Below are positions 16,685-25,315 of a DNA stretch of 34,571 nucleotides, one piece after another (positions within the stretch are counted from its first letter, which is position 1; each line of letters starts with the position of its first letter). The stretch lies in the NCBI GenBank assembly GCA_028281465.1, contig JANQJV010000103.1, forward strand, positions 1 to 34,571, read 5' to 3'. The DNA is from Azospirillaceae bacterium. GTDB lineage: Bacteria; Pseudomonadota; Alphaproteobacteria; Azospirillales; Azospirillaceae. The translations under genes and the position numbers were made by a program. The notes below the pieces were generated by a model. That model saw nothing but the letters and a program-made list of their open reading frames with translations, made no database searches and was not told the origin of the DNA.

Positions 16685-17476
16685 TCAGTCGAAGCGGAGC
16701 GCGGCGGCATCGAATAACACACGCCGGGCGTCGGCGCTGTACTCTCCGTCGGGGCCGTGCATCACGAGGCCTGACAGCAAGCGGGCCGGGGCGCGGCTCC
16801 CCTGCCGGCCCGCGACGATCACGCGTCTGGCGGCGATCCCGGCCTTGGGCCAGACTGGAAAGACGGTCACGCTGCCGAACCGGCCAGCCATTAAGGCCAG
16901 CAACTCGTCCAACCGGTCGGCCCGATGAATGATCGTCAGCCGGCCGCCGGGCTTGAGCCAGTAATGGGCGGCACGGATCCAGTCGGTCAAAGCAGTCTCG
17001 CCTTCCGCGGTTGCCCGCGCCTTGCCCGCGTGCTGCGACACCGTGGCGGTGCCGGCTTTCAAATAGGGGGGATTGGCCACGACATGGTCGAAACCAGCGG
17101 CATCCGGGGGCGGCGACGGGCGGCCGACGTCGCCATCAATTAGCCGCATCCGGGCGGCCAAGCCATTCTCCTGCACATTGACGCGCGCCAGCGCCAAGAC
17201 GGCTGGGTCGCTGTCGAGACCGGTGATAAGGGCTCCAGGGACCCGCGCCGCCAAACACAGCGCCGCGGCGCCGATACCGGTGCCAAGGTCCAGCACCGTC
17301 TGCCCCTCCTTTGCCGGGACCGCCGCGGCCAACAACACAGGATCGAGGGCGACCCGGTAACCATTGCGCGGCTGGCAGAGCCGCACCCGTCCCCCCAAGA
17401 CCGTATCCCGGGTCATGGCGTCCGGTTCCGGCCCGTCGGCAAGCGACATCGGTGCCGCCACTGTAGACACGGTCAC
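16685..17476 (-). CDS. Class I SAM methyltransferase, TrmN6/YfiC-like
   Basis: A 263-residue methyltransferase of the MTS family, similar in layout to tRNA1(Val) adenine-N6 methyltransferase. Motif I is VLDLGTGIGAAALCL, the acidic loop is LITGLDSD, and the target-base motif is NPPY (within HVVANPPYLK), which is typical of adenine-N6 enzymes. The N-terminal GYRVALDPVLLAAAV segment is a hallmark of the family. Start: GTG at 17476, which shares GTGA with the stop of the DUF2007 gene; an ATG at 17449 is possible. The exact substrate cannot be fixed from sequence. Confidence 0.9.
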   Translation of the reverse strand: MTVSTVAAPMSLADGPEPDAMTRDTVLGGRVRLCQPRNGYRVALDPVLLAAAVPAKEGQTVLDLGTGIGAAALCLAARVPGALITGLDSDPAVLALARVNVQENGLAARMRLIDGDVGRPSPPPDAAGFDHVVANPPYLKAGTATVSQHAGKARATAEGETALTDWIRAAHYWLKPGGRLTIIHRADRLDELLALMAGRFGSVTVFPVWPKAGIAARRVIVAGRQGSRAPARLLSGLVMHGPDGEYSADARRVLFDAAALRFD

Positions 17477-17688
17477 GTCGAGTAATCCTCGCCGGCATCC
17501 CGCAGGATGCGCCGAGCCGGCATCAAGTCCTCTTCCGTCACCATGAGCCGGCGCGGGATCGCGCCGATGCTGCCCTCCATGATCGAGGTATGCATATCGA
17601 GCACGACAGTCTCGATGCCGGCATCGGCCAAAAGCGCCGTCAACCAGCTTATCAACGCCGGATTGTTGGTTCGAACAAGCTCACGCAT
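17473..17688 (-). CDS. DUF2007-family small protein
   Basis: A 71-residue protein with the usual DUF2007 pattern: MRELVRTNNPALISWL at the start, GIETVVLDMHTSIMEGS in the middle and IPRRLMVTEEDLMPARRIL towards the end. The family is often called a putative signal-transducing protein; the role is not established. Two ATGs fit, at 17694 and 17688; GAGGGTAGG lies upstream of both. I chose 17688 because the family begins M-(K/R)-E-L. It is coupled to the methyltransferase by a 4-nt overlap and is divergent from the polyprenyl synthase gene. Confidence 0.88.
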   Translation of the reverse strand: MRELVRTNNPALISWLTALLADAGIETVVLDMHTSIMEGSIGAIPRRLMVTEEDLMPARRILRDAGEDYST

Positions 17689-17837
17689 CCCCATCCTACC
17701 CTCACTGTCACCATCGATCCGCCGCCCGATCTCGGCCGCTGCGCCAGAGCCCGACCGCTCGGCCCTTGACGGGTCGGGCAGCGCCACTATGCTCGATCCT
17801 GGGCTTACGGCCCTCGGTCTTGCGGCGGAGAAGTGTA

Positions 17838-18866
17838 GTGGCGGTTGCGGTCGACTCAAGGGTTCGGGACGAACGGAAAGACAACGACGCCGCGGCTCTG
17901 GACTATCTCGCCGAGTTGGTGGCCGAGGATCTTCAAGCCGTCAACGCGGTGATCGTCGACCGGATGCAATCGTCGGTAGCGCTGATCCCTCAGCTTGCCG
18001 GCTACATTGTGGCGGCCGGCGGCAAGCGACTGCGACCGATGCTGACCCTGGCTTCGGCACGTCTGTGCGGCTACACCGGCGACCACGACAAGCTGTTGGC
18101 GGCCGCTGTGGAGTTCATCCATACGGCGACCCTGTTGCACGACGACGTGGTCGATGAGAGCGGTCTGCGCCGCGGTCGGGCCTCCGCGAATGCCGTGTTT
18201 GGCAACCAGGCGAGCGTGCTCGTCGGCGATTTCTTGTTCAGCCGTGCCTTTCTGCTCATGGTTGAGACGGGATCGCTCGAAGTTCTGCGCATTTTATCGC
18301 GCGCCTCGGCAGTGATTGCCGAAGGCGAAGTTCTACAGCTTCAAACAACCAACAACATCGAGACCGATGAGGCGGCCTATCTCGACGTGATCCGAGGCAA
18401 GACGGCAGCCCTGTTCGCGGCCGCCTGCCAGGTGTCCGTCGTCATCGCCGGACGGTCTGCGGATGAGGCGGCGGCCTTGGAACGCTACGGCATGAATCTG
18501 GGCATCGCCTTTCAACTGGTCGACGATCTGCTCGATTATTCGTCGTTACATCGGCAATTCGGCAAGACCATTGGCGACGACTTCCGCGAAGGCAAGATGA
18601 CTTTACCCGTCGTGCTGGCTTACCAGCGCGGCAATGAGTCCGAACGCGCTTTCTGGCGCCGGGTGTTGCAGGACGGCAACCAGGTCGACGGGGATTTGGA
18701 CCGGGCGATCGCCATCATGCGCCGGCACCGCGTACACGAGACAGCGTTTGATCGGGCGCACGGCTTCGTGGCCGCTGCCAAGGCATCCCTGACCGGCTTT
18801 GACGACAGTCCAATCCGCCAGGCCCTGCTCGATGTGGCCAACTTCGTCGTCGAGCGGGAATTCTGA
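17838..18866 (+). CDS. ispB: Polyprenyl (octaprenyl-type) diphosphate synthase
   Basis: A trans-isoprenyl diphosphate synthase of 342 residues that builds the ubiquinone side chain. The first Asp-rich motif DDVVD is at 102-106 and the second DDLLD at 229-233. GGKRLRP (61-67) and GEVLQLQ are also present, and GKTAALFAAAC follows. Chain length cannot be read safely from sequence; an octa- to decaprenyl product is usual for alphaproteobacteria. The start is GTG at 17838 with GGAG 7 nt upstream; no ATG is in a suitable place. The gene is divergent from the DUF2007 operon, with about 150 bp between starts. tRNA-Pro follows on the same strand. Confidence 0.95.
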   Translation: MAVAVDSRVRDERKDNDAAALDYLAELVAEDLQAVNAVIVDRMQSSVALIPQLAGYIVAAGGKRLRPMLTLASARLCGYTGDHDKLLAAAVEFIHTATLLHDDVVDESGLRRGRASANAVFGNQASVLVGDFLFSRAFLLMVETGSLEVLRILSRASAVIAEGEVLQLQTTNNIETDEAAYLDVIRGKTAALFAAACQVSVVIAGRSADEAAALERYGMNLGIAFQLVDDLLDYSSLHRQFGKTIGDDFREGKMTLPVVLAYQRGNESERAFWRRVLQDGNQVDGDLDRAIAIMRRHRVHETAFDRAHGFVAAAKASLTGFDDSPIRQALLDVANFVVEREF

Positions 18867-18876
18867 GCCAAACCCC

Positions 18877-18906
18877 TTGCGCGGGCACCGGCACGGTCGG
18901 TATACA
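18877..18906 (+). promoter_or_regulatory. Candidate promoter of tRNA-Pro
   Basis: TTGCGC at 18877-18882 and TATACA at 18901-18906 are spaced by 18 bp. They lie in the 55-bp gap after the polyprenyl synthase. A start near 18913 would give a very short 5' leader before the tRNA at 18922. Confidence 0.5.
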
Positions 18907-18921
18907 AAGTACGGTGTACGG

Positions 18922-18998
18922 CGGAGAGTAGCTCAGCCTGGTAGAGCACTGCTTTCGGGAGGCAGGGGCCGGAGGTTCGAATCCTCTCTCTCCGACCA
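18922..18998 (+). tRNA. tRNA-Pro (anticodon CGG)
   Basis: A full 77-nt cloverleaf can be folded. The acceptor CGGAGAG pairs with CTCTCCG, followed by discriminator A and an encoded CCA. The D arm is GCTC...GAGC. The anticodon arm is CTGCT-TTCGGGA-GGCAG, giving anticodon CGG. The variable loop is GGGCC, and the T arm is GGAGG-TTCGAAT-CCTCT. The C1 start with a paired G72 is typical of bacterial tRNA-Pro. Confidence 0.96.
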
Positions 18999-19019
18999 TT
19001 GAGGGCTGGCACCGACTCG

Positions 19020-20258
19020 TCAGTCTTGGTCGGCATCCGATGCGACGAAATCCAGGCCACTCAGGTCGCATCCTTTCAGATCGACGCCGTTCAGTGTCGC
19101 ACGAAACAGGCGACAACCGGACAAGACAGCGCCGCGCAAATCGGCACCACTCAGATCGGCGCCAACCAGGTTGCTGCCGGTGAGGTCCACCGACTTGGAA
19201 CGCCCGGTACGCCGGCCGTCCGGACCGATCAACTCCACAACGGCCATTTTTGCCAGGCGCAGGTCGGCCCGGGTCAAATCCGTACCAACCAAATTGGCAC
19301 CGGATAGATCCGCCGCCTTTAGAACCGCTTGGGACAAACTGGCGCCCTGGAAATCGGCCAGAGCCAGTTTGGCACCGCGTAGGCTCGCCCCTTCCAGACG
19401 TGCATGCCGAAACGTGCTGCCGCTTAGATCGCGGTGTGACAGGTCGCAGCCCGCCAGCCGGTGACGGTCAAAGTGGCCACGCACGCCGCGCATCCCTGCC
19501 GACGATACCCAAAGTTCGTGCGCTGCCACCGCGGCTTCCAGGTCGAATGGCATCTCCTGGTCCGATCCGGGCAGGATGGCTCCCTCCAGATTGGCCCCAT
19601 CCAGGGTCGAGCCGGAGAGGTCGACGTCGCGCAGCGAGGCCTGGCGCAGATCGGCGTTGCGCAAATCGGTTTTGGTGAGCTTGGCACCGTCGAGAATGGC
19701 GCGAAACAACTTCGCACCGCACAATCGGGCACCGGAGAGATCGGCGCCGGACAGATTGGCCGATGCCAGGTCGGAGTCGCTGAGATCGACCTGGGCAAGA
19801 CGCGTGCCGACGAAATCGGCACGCGCGGCCACCGCTCCCTGCATGCGGGCGCCGCTCATGTCGGCGGCGGCGAAACTGGCAGGCACGGCGACTTGGGCCC
19901 GTGTCGCCCCGGTCCAGCGCAACATCTTGCCCGGCTGCAAATTGGCCCGTTCCAGTATCGCGTCCTGCATGATCGCCTGTTTGAAACTCGCGCCACGCAG
20001 ATCTGCACGCCGGAAATCGGCGCGTACGAGCACGCTCATGTCAAAACACGCGCCGAATAGATCCGCCGAATCGAAACTCGCCTCGGCCAATTCAGATCGG
20101 CTGAAATTGCCGGTCAGGAGCGCCGCAAACGCAAGGTTTATCCGATTCAGTTTCAGTCCCGACAAATCCGCGTCACGCAGCAAGAGCCGGGCCCCGCCCG
20201 GTCGGGATTTCAGGTAGAGCTGATGTGCCTTGATGGCGCGCGCAATGTCAGCGTCCAT
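19020..20258 (-). CDS. Pentapeptide-repeat protein with two tandem modules
   Basis: A 412-residue protein made mostly of A(D/N)LxG-type pentapeptide repeats, which fold as a right-handed quadrilateral beta helix. There are two modules. Each opens with a short non-repeat head: AHQLYLKSRPGGARLLL near residue 11, and AHELWVSSAGMRGVRGHF near residue 250. Each head is followed by a repeat tract. A break rich in Lys and Gly (GPDGRRTGRS) interrupts the second tract. No signal peptide or membrane segment is present, so it is probably cytoplasmic. The family includes DNA mimics that protect gyrase, but nothing here fixes that role. It is convergent with tRNA-Pro, only 21 bp away. Confidence 0.92.
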   Translation of the reverse strand: MDADIARAIKAHQLYLKSRPGGARLLLRDADLSGLKLNRINLAFAALLTGNFSRSELAEASFDSADLFGACFDMSVLVRADFRRADLRGASFKQAIMQDAILERANLQPGKMLRWTGATRAQVAVPASFAAADMSGARMQGAVAARADFVGTRLAQVDLSDSDLASANLSGADLSGARLCGAKLFRAILDGAKLTKTDLRNADLRQASLRDVDLSGSTLDGANLEGAILPGSDQEMPFDLEAAVAAHELWVSSAGMRGVRGHFDRHRLAGCDLSHRDLSGSTFRHARLEGASLRGAKLALADFQGASLSQAVLKAADLSGANLVGTDLTRADLRLAKMAVVELIGPDGRRTGRSKSVDLTGSNLVGADLSGADLRGAVLSGCRLFRATLNGVDLKGCDLSGLDFVASDADQD

Positions 20259-20362
20259 GGACCTTCGTCTTGACTGCTGGATGCGACCGACCGCACGTCG
20301 GCATGGGTGTTAGGGTACACTGAACCATCGCGGACGGCCCCGAAGCAAGCCGACCGGCAGCC

Positions 20363-22531
20363 TTAATCCGGCACCGGATTGGCAAGACCGCTGCGCTCGC
20401 CGCGCTGCCAGCGCAAACCGAAACGCCCGAAGACATCCGGCGCCATCGGCCAGGCGATCAGGAAACCCTGGCCAAGATCGCATCCCTGGTCGAGCAGGAA
20501 GCGCAACTGCGCCGGCTCCTCGATCCCTTCGGCCAAAGCTTCCATATCCAGACTGTGCGCCATCGCGATGATTGCTTTGATCAGGGCGGCACAACCTTCG
20601 TCATCGGTCAGCCCGGCAACGAACGAGCGGTCGATCTTGAGCGTGTTCAAGGGAAATCGACGCAAGTAGGCCAGAGACGAATAGCCGGTACCGAAATCAT
20701 CGATTGAAATACGCACTCCCATATGTCGCAGAGCTGACAATGTATCGACACTCCGCGGAAGATCGTCGACCAGAACCCTTTCGGTGATCTCGATCTCGAA
20801 AGCGTGTGGTGGAATGCCGTGTGCGCGGAGTTCCGTCGCCAGCAGGCCAACCAGATTGGTGCCGCGAAATTGCCGAGCCGACACGTTGACGGCGACGCGG
20901 ATCGGCAGACCAAGCTCATCGCGCCACTGACGCAGGTGTCGACAGGCGGTGCGGATGACGAATTCGCCAAGCATGGCAATGAGGCCACTTTGTTCAGCAA
21001 CACCGATAAAATCGTCCGGGGTGATGTCGCCCAGGGATCGATTGCGCCATCGCAGGAGAGCCTCGCCGCCCATCAACCGCTGGCTGCGTAGGTCGATCAA
21101 CGGTTGGTAGACCACCGACAATTCGCCTCGGTCCACCGCACTTCGCAACTGCGATTCCAACGCCAGACGGCGGCGCGCTTGCGCATTCATCTCCGAGGCA
21201 AAGAACTTGAACTGGTTACGGCCGGATTCCTTCGCCCGGTACATTGCCGCATCAGCATTCTGCAGCAGCGTGTTCGGCGTGTCGCCATCTCGCGGGAAAA
21301 CCGCGACACCAATGCTTGCTGTCGTGGCCACGTCGTGCCCGCGGACCTGGTAGGCACGCGTGAATGTCTCCAGAATCTTGCGCACCACCACTTGCGTCTG
21401 GGTGACGTCCCGCAAGTCCGGCAAGACAACCAGAAACTCGTCGCCACCCAACCGGCCGACGATGTCGCCGCCGCGCATGGCGTTGCGAAGACGGCGAGCG
21501 GCTTCGATCAGCAGTTCATCGCCGGCCGCATGGCCCAGCGTGTCGTTGACCTTCTTGAAATCGTCCAAGTCAATGAAGAGCAGTGCCACGTGATCGTCAG
21601 CGCGGCGGGCCCGCGTGACCGCCTGGCCCAAACGATCAAGTGTCAGCGATCGGTTGGGAAGGCCTGTCAGCGTGTCGTAGTTGGCCTGCTGCAGAAGTTG
21701 GCGCTCGTAATCCTTACGAAGCGTGATGTCTTCCTTGATGGCGATGAAATGGGTGATCGATCCGTCTGGCCCCCGCACCGGCGAAATCCAAACATGCTCC
21801 CAGACGATTTCACCATTTTTCTTGCGATTGGTCAGTTCACCACGCCACTCCCCGCCAGTTTGCACAATGCGCCAAATTTCCTGTCCGGTGGCCTCCGAGC
21901 CCGCATGGGCGAACAGGGACGACCAGCCCGCTCCCACGATTTCGTCCGCATCATAACCGGTGACCTCGGTGAAACGCGGATTGACATACTCCACGTTGCC
22001 GTCGCGGTCCAAGATGACCACGACCACGGGACTGTGTTCGACCGCCTGAGACAGCTTGCGCAAAGCTTGCTCGCGCTGGTCGCGCTCGCTGACGTCGATC
22101 AGCGCCGCCACCATGGTCCCGGGCGCGATCTGAAAGCCATGCACCTCGAAGCTGCTGACCGCACCGGCATGCCGATAAGCAATGCTGCCCGTCCGCAAGG
22201 ACAAACCCAGCTTGGCTACGCGGCGGTACTCCTCCGGCAAACCGAATTCGACCAGACCAGGCAGCGCCGTCTCGATGCGCGCGCCCAACAAATCAGCGTG
22301 ATCGATCCCCAAAAGCCGGTCCGCGGTCGCGTTGGCCGCCCGAAGCAGCAGGTTCTCCTGGGCATCGAGAACAAAAATCTGAATCCCGATCGGGATCGAT
22401 TCGATTAGATCGGAGAGCCGGCCATAGTCGGTTTCCAGCGCCGCATGCACCAGGTCTGCGGCCGGACGGCGACCGCCCGAAGCGCCGGCATTGCCCTGCC
22501 CCTGCGACGCATCCGGCGCTTCATACATCAT
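20363..22531 (-). CDS. PAS-PAS-GGDEF-EAL cyclic-di-GMP enzyme
   Basis: A 722-residue soluble c-di-GMP signalling protein. PAS domains lie at about 38-148 and 158-272 (the second begins LSQAVEHSPVVVVILDRDG). The GGDEF domain (283-442) has an intact GGDEF at 362-366, and the inhibitory I-site RGGD at 353-356 sits exactly five residues before it. The EAL domain (458-710) keeps EAL (490-492), VNVSARQF, EITERVL, DDFGTGYSSL, LKIDRSFV and AEGIE. Both synthesis and breakdown of c-di-GMP are therefore possible, with the PAS domains setting the balance. The ATG at 22531 (MMYEAPD) follows a GGAG site. No membrane segment. Neighbours give no specific partner. Confidence 0.95.
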   Translation of the reverse strand: MMYEAPDASQGQGNAGASGGRRPAADLVHAALETDYGRLSDLIESIPIGIQIFVLDAQENLLLRAANATADRLLGIDHADLLGARIETALPGLVEFGLPEEYRRVAKLGLSLRTGSIAYRHAGAVSSFEVHGFQIAPGTMVAALIDVSERDQREQALRKLSQAVEHSPVVVVILDRDGNVEYVNPRFTEVTGYDADEIVGAGWSSLFAHAGSEATGQEIWRIVQTGGEWRGELTNRKKNGEIVWEHVWISPVRGPDGSITHFIAIKEDITLRKDYERQLLQQANYDTLTGLPNRSLTLDRLGQAVTRARRADDHVALLFIDLDDFKKVNDTLGHAAGDELLIEAARRLRNAMRGGDIVGRLGGDEFLVVLPDLRDVTQTQVVVRKILETFTRAYQVRGHDVATTASIGVAVFPRDGDTPNTLLQNADAAMYRAKESGRNQFKFFASEMNAQARRRLALESQLRSAVDRGELSVVYQPLIDLRSQRLMGGEALLRWRNRSLGDITPDDFIGVAEQSGLIAMLGEFVIRTACRHLRQWRDELGLPIRVAVNVSARQFRGTNLVGLLATELRAHGIPPHAFEIEITERVLVDDLPRSVDTLSALRHMGVRISIDDFGTGYSSLAYLRRFPLNTLKIDRSFVAGLTDDEGCAALIKAIIAMAHSLDMEALAEGIEEPAQLRFLLDQGCDLGQGFLIAWPMAPDVFGRFGLRWQRGERSGLANPVPD

Positions 22532-22796
22532 CGCCCCATCTCCGCCGCGCACGGTGGCCGCGGCACCGGGCCGCGCATGTCCGTCGCCGGGCCGGACCGG
22601 CGCACCTTTGTCCGGACGACACCGTGTGCGACCGGTGCCCAACGATGCCCTCCCTCGGCATTGTCCGAGCGCCGGCCGACTGGTATTGGTAGCGTTATCG
22701 CAAAATCGACTCAATTGGTCACTGCGCCGAACCACCTCGGGAATTCTGCGGCGGAACTCGCCAAACGGGACACAACGGTTGCTCAGTCCGTCGGGC

Positions 22797-23792
22797 CTAA
22801 GGGGTGTACCGTAGGTATGCCCGCACGAGCCGATCCAGAACCAGGGTGGCTTCGGGATCGCGGGCCGGATCGAACGGCTGCCAAAGCACCGAAAGCGGGT
22901 CCGTCGGCTCGGCCACGCCCGTCGCGCCATGCCGAAGGATGCGGTCGATCGCATCCACCACACCCACGGCCACGGGCCGGGGATAGAATGCGGGCGCGAA
23001 CGCGACGGGAATAGCACGGTCGGCACGCAGCACGACGCGGCGCTCCTCGCCATAGCGACTGGACCATGCGACGGATGGCAAACCGGGCCCGGCCGGGGTC
23101 ACCGTCCCATTCGCGTCCGGCCTCTGCCTGGCATGGACCAGGCGGGTCAGCGCCTCGATCTCGGTTTCCAGGTCGGCGCTGCCAACGAAGCTGATCACGA
23201 TTTCCGGTCGGGCGGTCACGACCGTGCCGAGCACGACCGGTGGCTCGGCACCCGCGTCGACCGGTTCGGCCATCCCCTCGATCCGCCGACGCAAATAGGC
23301 ACAGCGGGGTGATAACCCATCGGCCAAAGCACCCAGGCTGACCGAAGCACTGTGGGCATCGACGAAGCGGATACTGAGCTCGTTCACGTTCTCGCTCTCG
23401 GCGGCATACCGAACGACCCCGTCCATGCCGCCACCCAAGTTAAGCCGGGTCTTGGGCAGACTGACCACCGCCGGCAATGGAAACGGATGCTGCTCCGGCG
23501 CCGCCAGGTCCGGAAAGCAGCGGGCCCGTCGGTCGAGCAGCCGGGCTGTCGTGAGACTGTAGACATCGCCCGGAGACTGCCCCACGGGGACCAGAATCGG
23601 GACGAGGCCGAGCGGCCGGAAATAACCGGCCAGGGCCCGCGCGTAGGTGTCGACCGATCCTTCCGCCCCAGACTCCGGCCGGTATCCCATGCCCAGGAGG
23701 GCAAAGCAGCCGAGCGCCAGTAACGCCCGCCCAGCCGCGGTGGCCGTCCAGGCCCACGCCCCGGCAGCGCGTCGTCGAGGCCGTGCGCTCAT
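22797..23792 (-). CDS. Unrecognised exported or membrane-anchored protein
   Basis: A 331-residue protein I do not recognise. The start at 23792 has an excellent ribosome site (GGGAGGG, 6 nt spacing). A basic N-terminus and one hydrophobic helix (about 18-37) suggest export or anchoring; LALGC at 25-29 only weakly resembles a lipobox. The remainder looks globular. Marked stretches are ILVPVGQSPGDVYSLTTARLL, RARCFPDL, LGGGMDGVVRY, a SPRCAYLRRRIEGM segment and VVTARPEIVISFVG. It ends in RLVRAYLRYTP. Two Cys lie outside the leader helix. It is upstream of the GGDEF-EAL gene, with a 265-bp gap in which nothing is seen. Codon use matches the neighbours. Confidence 0.75.
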   Translation of the reverse strand: MSARPRRRAAGAWAWTATAAGRALLALGCFALLGMGYRPESGAEGSVDTYARALAGYFRPLGLVPILVPVGQSPGDVYSLTTARLLDRRARCFPDLAAPEQHPFPLPAVVSLPKTRLNLGGGMDGVVRYAAESENVNELSIRFVDAHSASVSLGALADGLSPRCAYLRRRIEGMAEPVDAGAEPPVVLGTVVTARPEIVISFVGSADLETEIEALTRLVHARQRPDANGTVTPAGPGLPSVAWSSRYGEERRVVLRADRAIPVAFAPAFYPRPVAVGVVDAIDRILRHGATGVAEPTDPLSVLWQPFDPARDPEATLVLDRLVRAYLRYTP

Positions 23793-23941
23793 AACTGACC
23801 CTCCCTCTCGTGCCGCCTGATTGGCCGGCCGCCGACAAACTAGTCGTCCGTTCCAAAAATGCTGACTCAAATCATCGGCGCTGTGGAGACGCTTTCACGC
23901 CGACGGTCCCGATTGGTGGTCTTGGTTTCTGATTGCCGAGT

Positions 23942-24800
23942 TCAACGTTTTCTTATCCTTGACGTGAGGTCGTCGATATTATTTACGCGGATGTGCAGAA
24001 GCAGTGATCGAGCCGCCTTGGAAAAATAACCTTCGATGGCATCAAGCCAGGATGCGTGTTTGGGCAGGTATATGACCTCGAAATCGCCTGTTTTGGAATC
24101 AAGATATGCGCTGGTTTCCTTGGATGCATGGGCTGGGTGATTGCTCAGCAGGATACAAATCAGCGCGGCAGGCGGGATATCGCCATCAAGTTTCTGGAGA
24201 AATACGATGAATTGTTTGCTTCGGGATCGGTTTAATGCCGGTCTCCAGATCTAGGCCGCCCCAAAAGGTGACGGTGCCCAGGCGCGTGTATTTATGGTCA
24301 CACTATCCCTTGGTGTTGGTCCGGCTGGCGGCACGTCGGGAGCGACACTGGCCAAAGCCTGGATACCCGGTTTCTCCTCGTATGACAGAATCACAAGATC
24401 CGGTCGGTGTATGGAGTCGCTCGCGCTGTTTTAGCAGAACGATAGACATCGCAAATCCGTTCCTGCTTTCTCTGTTGAAATAGGGTCGCATTTCTCCAAC
24501 TAGCAGGTCACGCGGTGAGGCTTCAGATCTTGGGTGTTCGGCACACGCCAAACCATGTTGGACGCTGTCTCGGATAGGCAGCTATGCCCAGCGTCTGTGA
24601 CCGTTGTTGTGTTAGGGTCAGAAGACGAAGCGTCCACAACCCTGGGGATACTCAAACGCCAAGGGCTGTTGGTAGGCCACGCTCATAGCCCAAAGCATCG
24701 CTGTTTCGGTGATATCCGCCGGTCGGCCGGACCGTGGGCGGTCATCAAGCGCATGAAGCGGGCCAAGATATTGGCTTTCGAGGATTGGTCGCCTGATTCG
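23942..24800 (-). pseudogene. Decayed IS630-family transposase
   Basis: The minus strand preserves the order of an IS630/DDE_3 transposase but in several frames. Pieces from N- to C-terminus: DDRPRSGRPADIT (near 24746-24708), YPQG, LWTLRLLT, DAGHSCLSETASNMVW, QDLKPHRVTC followed by a stop then LEKCDP, LVILSYEEKPGIQALASVAP, HKYTRLGTVTFWGGLDL, RSKQFIVFLQKLDG, NHPAHASKET and LPKHASWLDAIEGYFSKAA. At least four frameshifts, one stop and a deletion are needed to join them. Two catalytic aspartates appear changed (YEE for the usual YDE, SNH for DNH), while the final Glu in WLDAIE remains. No inverted ends or target duplication could be identified. It explains most of the gap 23793-24874. Confidence 0.85.
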
Positions 24801-24874
24801 GCCGGCCGGCGCCAAGCCGCCATGGCCCGCACCGCCGCAGCACTTTGGGCGGGTCGATCTGTCCGTCGGACGCA

Positions 24875-25315
24875 TTACCCCATGATGACTCGGCGGATGG
24901 TACGGTAGAGGAAGCCGATGACGGGGAGTTTCTCGTAAAACTGCGAGGCCGCATCCCAGTGGTCGAGGTGTGCTTCGACCAACCCATTGTCATCGAAGTG
25001 GATTTCCGACATGCCGTCGATATGCCACGAACGTTTCTTGCCGCGCATGCGAAAGGTGAACGTCCAGCGCAAATAGGCGGTGCGGGTACTCATGGCGCCG
25101 TCGGTGATCTCGAAGCGCGGCTCGTCCACGTCATCGAACATGTCTCGAAACAACTGCTTGAAGTTGGTCCGCCCTTCGATGGCGTTGAATGGGTCGCGGA
25201 ACCGCACCGTCTCACTCACCAAGCTGTCCAGGCGATCGATCGTGTCGGGCGACAGTTCTTCGAAAAACCGGGCATAGGCCTCCGCGGCCTGGGTGATTCC
25301 GCCGTCGTCGCTCAT
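24875..25315 (-). CDS. NTF2/SnoaL-like protein
   Basis: A 146-residue protein with the alpha+beta barrel layout of the SnoaL/NTF2 superfamily. The N-terminal helix pair contains AYARFFEELSPDTIDRL. VRFRDPFNAIEGR carries the family's 'FxDPF' pattern, followed by RWTFTFRMRG and the strand pair around HIDGMSEIHFDDNG. LDHWDAASQFYEKLP is the usual late motif. Catalytic activity cannot be predicted. The ATG at 25315 overlaps the SDR stop as ATGA. It is the last gene of the photolyase operon; such proteins recur beside SDR and FeS-photolyase genes in alphaproteobacterial stress clusters. Confidence 0.9.
   Translation of the reverse strand: MSDDGGITQAAEAYARFFEELSPDTIDRLDSLVSETVRFRDPFNAIEGRTNFKQLFRDMFDDVDEPRFEITDGAMSTRTAYLRWTFTFRMRGKKRSWHIDGMSEIHFDDNGLVEAHLDHWDAASQFYEKLPVIGFLYRTIRRVIMG

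Noticed and set aside
21104..22408. Long plus-strand open frame (434 codons) opposite the GGDEF-EAL gene
   Set aside because: The minus strand encodes intact PAS, GGDEF and EAL domains; the opposite frame has no recognisable motif.
23871..24874. Complete insertion sequence
   Set aside because: No terminal inverted repeats or target duplication could be identified and the transposase is broken in several places.
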